NCBI RefSeq assembly: GCF_002896875.1
Contig: NZ_CP023278.1
Location: forward strand, 5,898,501 to 5,962,500
Direction of reading: 5' to 3'
DNA: 64,000 nt
Source of the DNA: Nostoc sp. CENA543
Lineage (GTDB): Bacteria > Cyanobacteriota > Cyanobacteriia > Cyanobacteriales > Nostocaceae
Shown: positions 61,785 through 64,000 of the stretch, piece by piece
Layout: each line of letters opens with the position of its first letter
Numbering within the stretch: the stretch's first letter is position 1
The notes under the pieces: generated by a model
What the model was told of the DNA's origin: nothing
Databases searched by the model: none
The model's input: the letters and a program-made list of their open reading frames with translations, nothing else
Position numbers and translations under genes: made by a program

Positions 61785-64000
61785 CTAAATAGCAGAAGAC
61801 TTACTCTCTGCTACCTGAATAAACGACTCAAACTCTTTCTGTGGTGTCCACTGAATAGCACCGTCTTGCGCTGTTAAAAATATTTTAGTTGAAGTTTTAC
61901 TCAGTTCAGCTAGAGTGCTAGAGTTCACATTACCAGAAGATGCGATCGCTACTTGTGGTTTTAAGGCTGTCACTAAATCTTTAAGGGATTCTGCTTGACA
62001 CCACAGCACTTGCGGACTAGGCCAGTTACCTGCCTTCATAATTCTCTGCACTTCTTGTGGTTTGACATCTCCTACCAATAACCAACTTTGTCCTAAAATC
62101 TGCAATTGTAAAATAGGTTGTTCATTAATTAGTTGAGCAATTGTCGAACCTGTATTTATGGTTTGTCCTACAGGTAATACTTGATAAATTCCCTGATGCT
62201 TTTGTAATTCTTGCTGCACTATTTGACTAGTGATATCATTATTTTTGTTAATGGCATAAGTAGAAAAATTTTTAATTGGCATTTGTTGTAAAACTTCTAG
62301 CCAAGCGTCATTTTCATTATTTTGAAAATCCGTAGCGATCGCCCAATCAATCCGATTCACACCCTGTTGTTGTAAAAATGGTAAAATCGTAAATCTTCCT
62401 GTACCTTCATCACCGCTATTAATAACGGTAACAATACCTTTATCTTGAATCACTAAAACTGGCTCTGCTTTGGCTTCTAACACAGTGATTCTCATTAATG
62501 TACTGGCTGAATGCCAAGCCGGAAATATGACTAAACCCACAGCAATAAAGCCAGCAAACCACCAGCGTCTTTGCCACCAGCGCACTAACCAAACTAACAA
62601 TATTAATATATAAATAATCAATAACTGCCAAATTGATATACTCCCCAAAACTAAGGAATTACCTGGTAACTGGCTGAAAGCTTCCACTAATTTAATTAAC
62701 CAAAGTGTGGGATAATGCAACAAACTCGCCAATGCACTGCCAATTTCAGGGAACATTAACCCGGCGATCGCGCTAATAATTCCACCAAGACTAATAACTG
62801 AAATTAATGGTGTGGTAATAATATTGAGTAGTAAACTATAAGCAGGTATGACACCAAAAACGGATAGTTGCACTGGTAAAGTCCAAATGGTGGCAGCTAA
62901 AGGTACAGCAATTAAAGATGCGATCGCTGATGGTAGCCAATCCAAACGGTTAAGAATAGCTGGTACTGTCACCACTAATCCTAATGTTGCCAAAAAACTC
63001 AACTGAAACCCTAAATCCCATATCCACAAAGGATTAAATATTAATAGCAAAGTAGCTGCTAATAGTAATGAACCTAATTGCTTCACCTTCCTATTTAATG
63101 CCAATCCTACCAAAGCGGCAAAACCCATAATTACAGCGCGCAGTACCGCCGCCTGAAAACCAGTTAAACTTAAGAAAATAATTAACCCTAATGCACCAAG
63201 GGTGATTTGTGTAGCTTTTTTGGCGCGCTTTGTCAGTTGCAAGATTACACTTAAAATTAAGGAAGTTTGAAAACCGGAAGCCGCTAAAGCATGAGCCAAC
63301 CCTGCTTGAACAAATAAATCACGGACATCATAAGGCAAATCTACCGCTTTGCTACCTAATACCATTGCACTTACAAGCGGCCCTTCAGGAACCTCTAACC
63401 ATCGCACTTGCGATCGCACAATCCTATCTCGAATTTGCCACCATCCTAATTTTTTCTCTTCATCTAAAATATTAATTTGCCGTCCCATCAAACCAGCAAA
63501 TGTACCTTCTTGTTTGAGAAATTTCTGAAAATCAAAAGCACCAGGATTAGATGCTGATTTCGGTTTATACAAAACTCCAGTCACTTCTATTTGTTGACCT
63601 GGATGTAACCCTGTAATATGGAGGATTGGTACTGTCACATATAATTTACCTGTTGCTCCTTTTTGCGTATCTTCCTGATTTTTTTCCTTTGTAACTGGAT
63701 TTTTCACCTCATCTAGTTGAGATACATTCAACCAAAATTGTCCCCTTTGACTACGAGTGACACGAGGATTACTACTAATTTCACCACGCACAATCACCAG
63801 TTGTTCTTGATTATTGCTATTCGCGGGTGGAACAAATTGACTGATATCCGTTGCTGTTGGTGTTGGTACTCGCCACTGCAAATAAAAACTGGCGAATAAT
63901 CCCATTATCCCAGCTATTAACCATACTTGTGGTTGAGCAATCCGCCAAATATTAGGTGTTACTTGAACTTTACTTTGAGAATTTCCTGATGTCTGCGAAA
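61785..64000 (-). CDS. comEC: ComEC/Rec2 DNA-uptake channel, 5' end outside the window
   Basis: The membrane channel for single-stranded DNA during natural transformation. The first Met in the window is at 63905, but the frame is open through WLIAGI, WRIAQPQV and on to base 64000, so the gene starts beyond the right edge. Features are the N-terminal OB-like DUF4131 part, the Competence domain with many membrane helices (VQAGLAHALAASGFQTSLIL motif) and a C-terminal metallo-beta-lactamase-like part. The canonical HXHXDH zinc motif of that last domain is missing; the place reads DWAIATDFQNN, so its nuclease activity is doubtful. Confidence 0.93.
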   Translation of the reverse strand, partial: SQTSGNSQSKVQVTPNIWRIAQPQVWLIAGIMGLFASFYLQWRVPTPTATDISQFVPPANSNNQEQLVIVRGEISSNPRVTRSQRGQFWLNVSQLDEVKNPVTKEKNQEDTQKGATGKLYVTVPILHITGLHPGQQIEVTGVLYKPKSASNPGAFDFQKFLKQEGTFAGLMGRQINILDEEKKLGWWQIRDRIVRSQVRWLEVPEGPLVSAMVLGSKAVDLPYDVRDLFVQAGLAHALAASGFQTSLILSVILQLTKRAKKATQITLGALGLIIFLSLTGFQAAVLRAVIMGFAALVGLALNRKVKQLGSLLLAATLLLIFNPLWIWDLGFQLSFLATLGLVVTVPAILNRLDWLPSAIASLIAVPLAATIWTLPVQLSVFGVIPAYSLLLNIITTPLISVISLGGIISAIAGLMFPEIGSALASLLHYPTLWLIKLVEAFSQLPGNSLVLGSISIWQLLIIYILILLVWLVRWWQRRWWFAGFIAVGLVIFPAWHSASTLMRITVLEAKAEPVLVIQDKGIVTVINSGDEGTGRFTILPFLQQQGVNRIDWAIATDFQNNENDAWLEVLQQMPIKNFSTYAINKNNDITSQIVQQELQKHQGIYQVLPVGQTINTGSTIAQLINEQPILQLQILGQSWLLVGDVKPQEVQRIMKAGNWPSPQVLWCQAESLKDLVTALKPQVAIASSGNVNSSTLAELSKTSTKIFLTAQDGAIQWTPQKEFESFIQVAESKSSAI

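Overview
The window comes from a filamentous, heterocyst-forming cyanobacterium of the Nostoc/Anabaena type. The support is HetR (24668-25567), a PatX-type RGSGR peptide gene (35179-35409), allophycocyanin beta-18 (ApcF), photosystem I PsaD, GUN4, an NtcA-type glnA promoter, abundant HIP1 octamers (GCGATCGC) and many heptameric short tandem repeats between genes. No rRNA, tRNA, CRISPR array, prophage or insertion-sequence transposase was recognised. The window opens inside a DUF3531 gene and closes inside comEC.

Layout. 1-6100: TPR protein, ABC ATPase, rsmG, a beta-propeller protein and two Uma2 proteins; a decayed copy of the 3' end of icd lies at 6220-6333. 6504-11753: a cluster for exported proteins (COP23 protein, trypsin-like protease, trypsin-GUN4 fusion, Cys-rich protein), convergent with a Ser/Thr kinase carrying an outside PsbP-like domain. 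12057-20550: icd, true gun4, hicBA, a sugar-type ABC ATPase, a second membrane kinase, a zinc dehydrogenase and a PiT phosphate transporter carrying an in-frame repeat insertion. 21283-25567: a coiled-coil/DMT-transporter fusion and hetR with a 1.1 kb leader. 26092-35075: Cys-repeat exported protein, rpsD, antiporter, mtnA, lipoprotein, M50 protease and FAD oxidoreductase. 35179-41039: patX, ferritin-like protein, a 67-aa protein, GT8 glycosyltransferase, glnA and apcF. 41259-50649: Uma2, lysC, MlaE permease, BlaI/M56 pair, comB, thrS, DUF2605 and DUF2973. 51141-64000: glycogen debranching enzyme, DICT-GAF histidine kinase, psaD, trpE, sucrase/ferredoxin-like protein, ROK kinase and comEC.

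How it works together. The strongest theme is nitrogen status and heterocyst patterning. HetR (activator) and PatX (RGSGR inhibitor precursor) lie 9.6 kb apart on the same strand. The patX promoter has a perfect NtcA box (GTA-N8-TAC) followed 15 bp later by a DIF1 motif (TCCGGA). A TCCGGA motif also sits in the hetR leader, and glnA has its own NtcA box placed for activation. Icd, which makes the 2-oxoglutarate that NtcA senses, is in the same window.

The least described parts are the exported trypsin/GUN4/COP23 group with its kinase, and a roughly 150-bp G/C-rich repeat present in two near-identical inverted copies, one upstream of the PiT gene and one inside it. Other dispersed repeats include twin 73-bp elements and three AGGACTaaAGTCCT palindromes. 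Family assignments are from motif recognition by eye; no database search was run.
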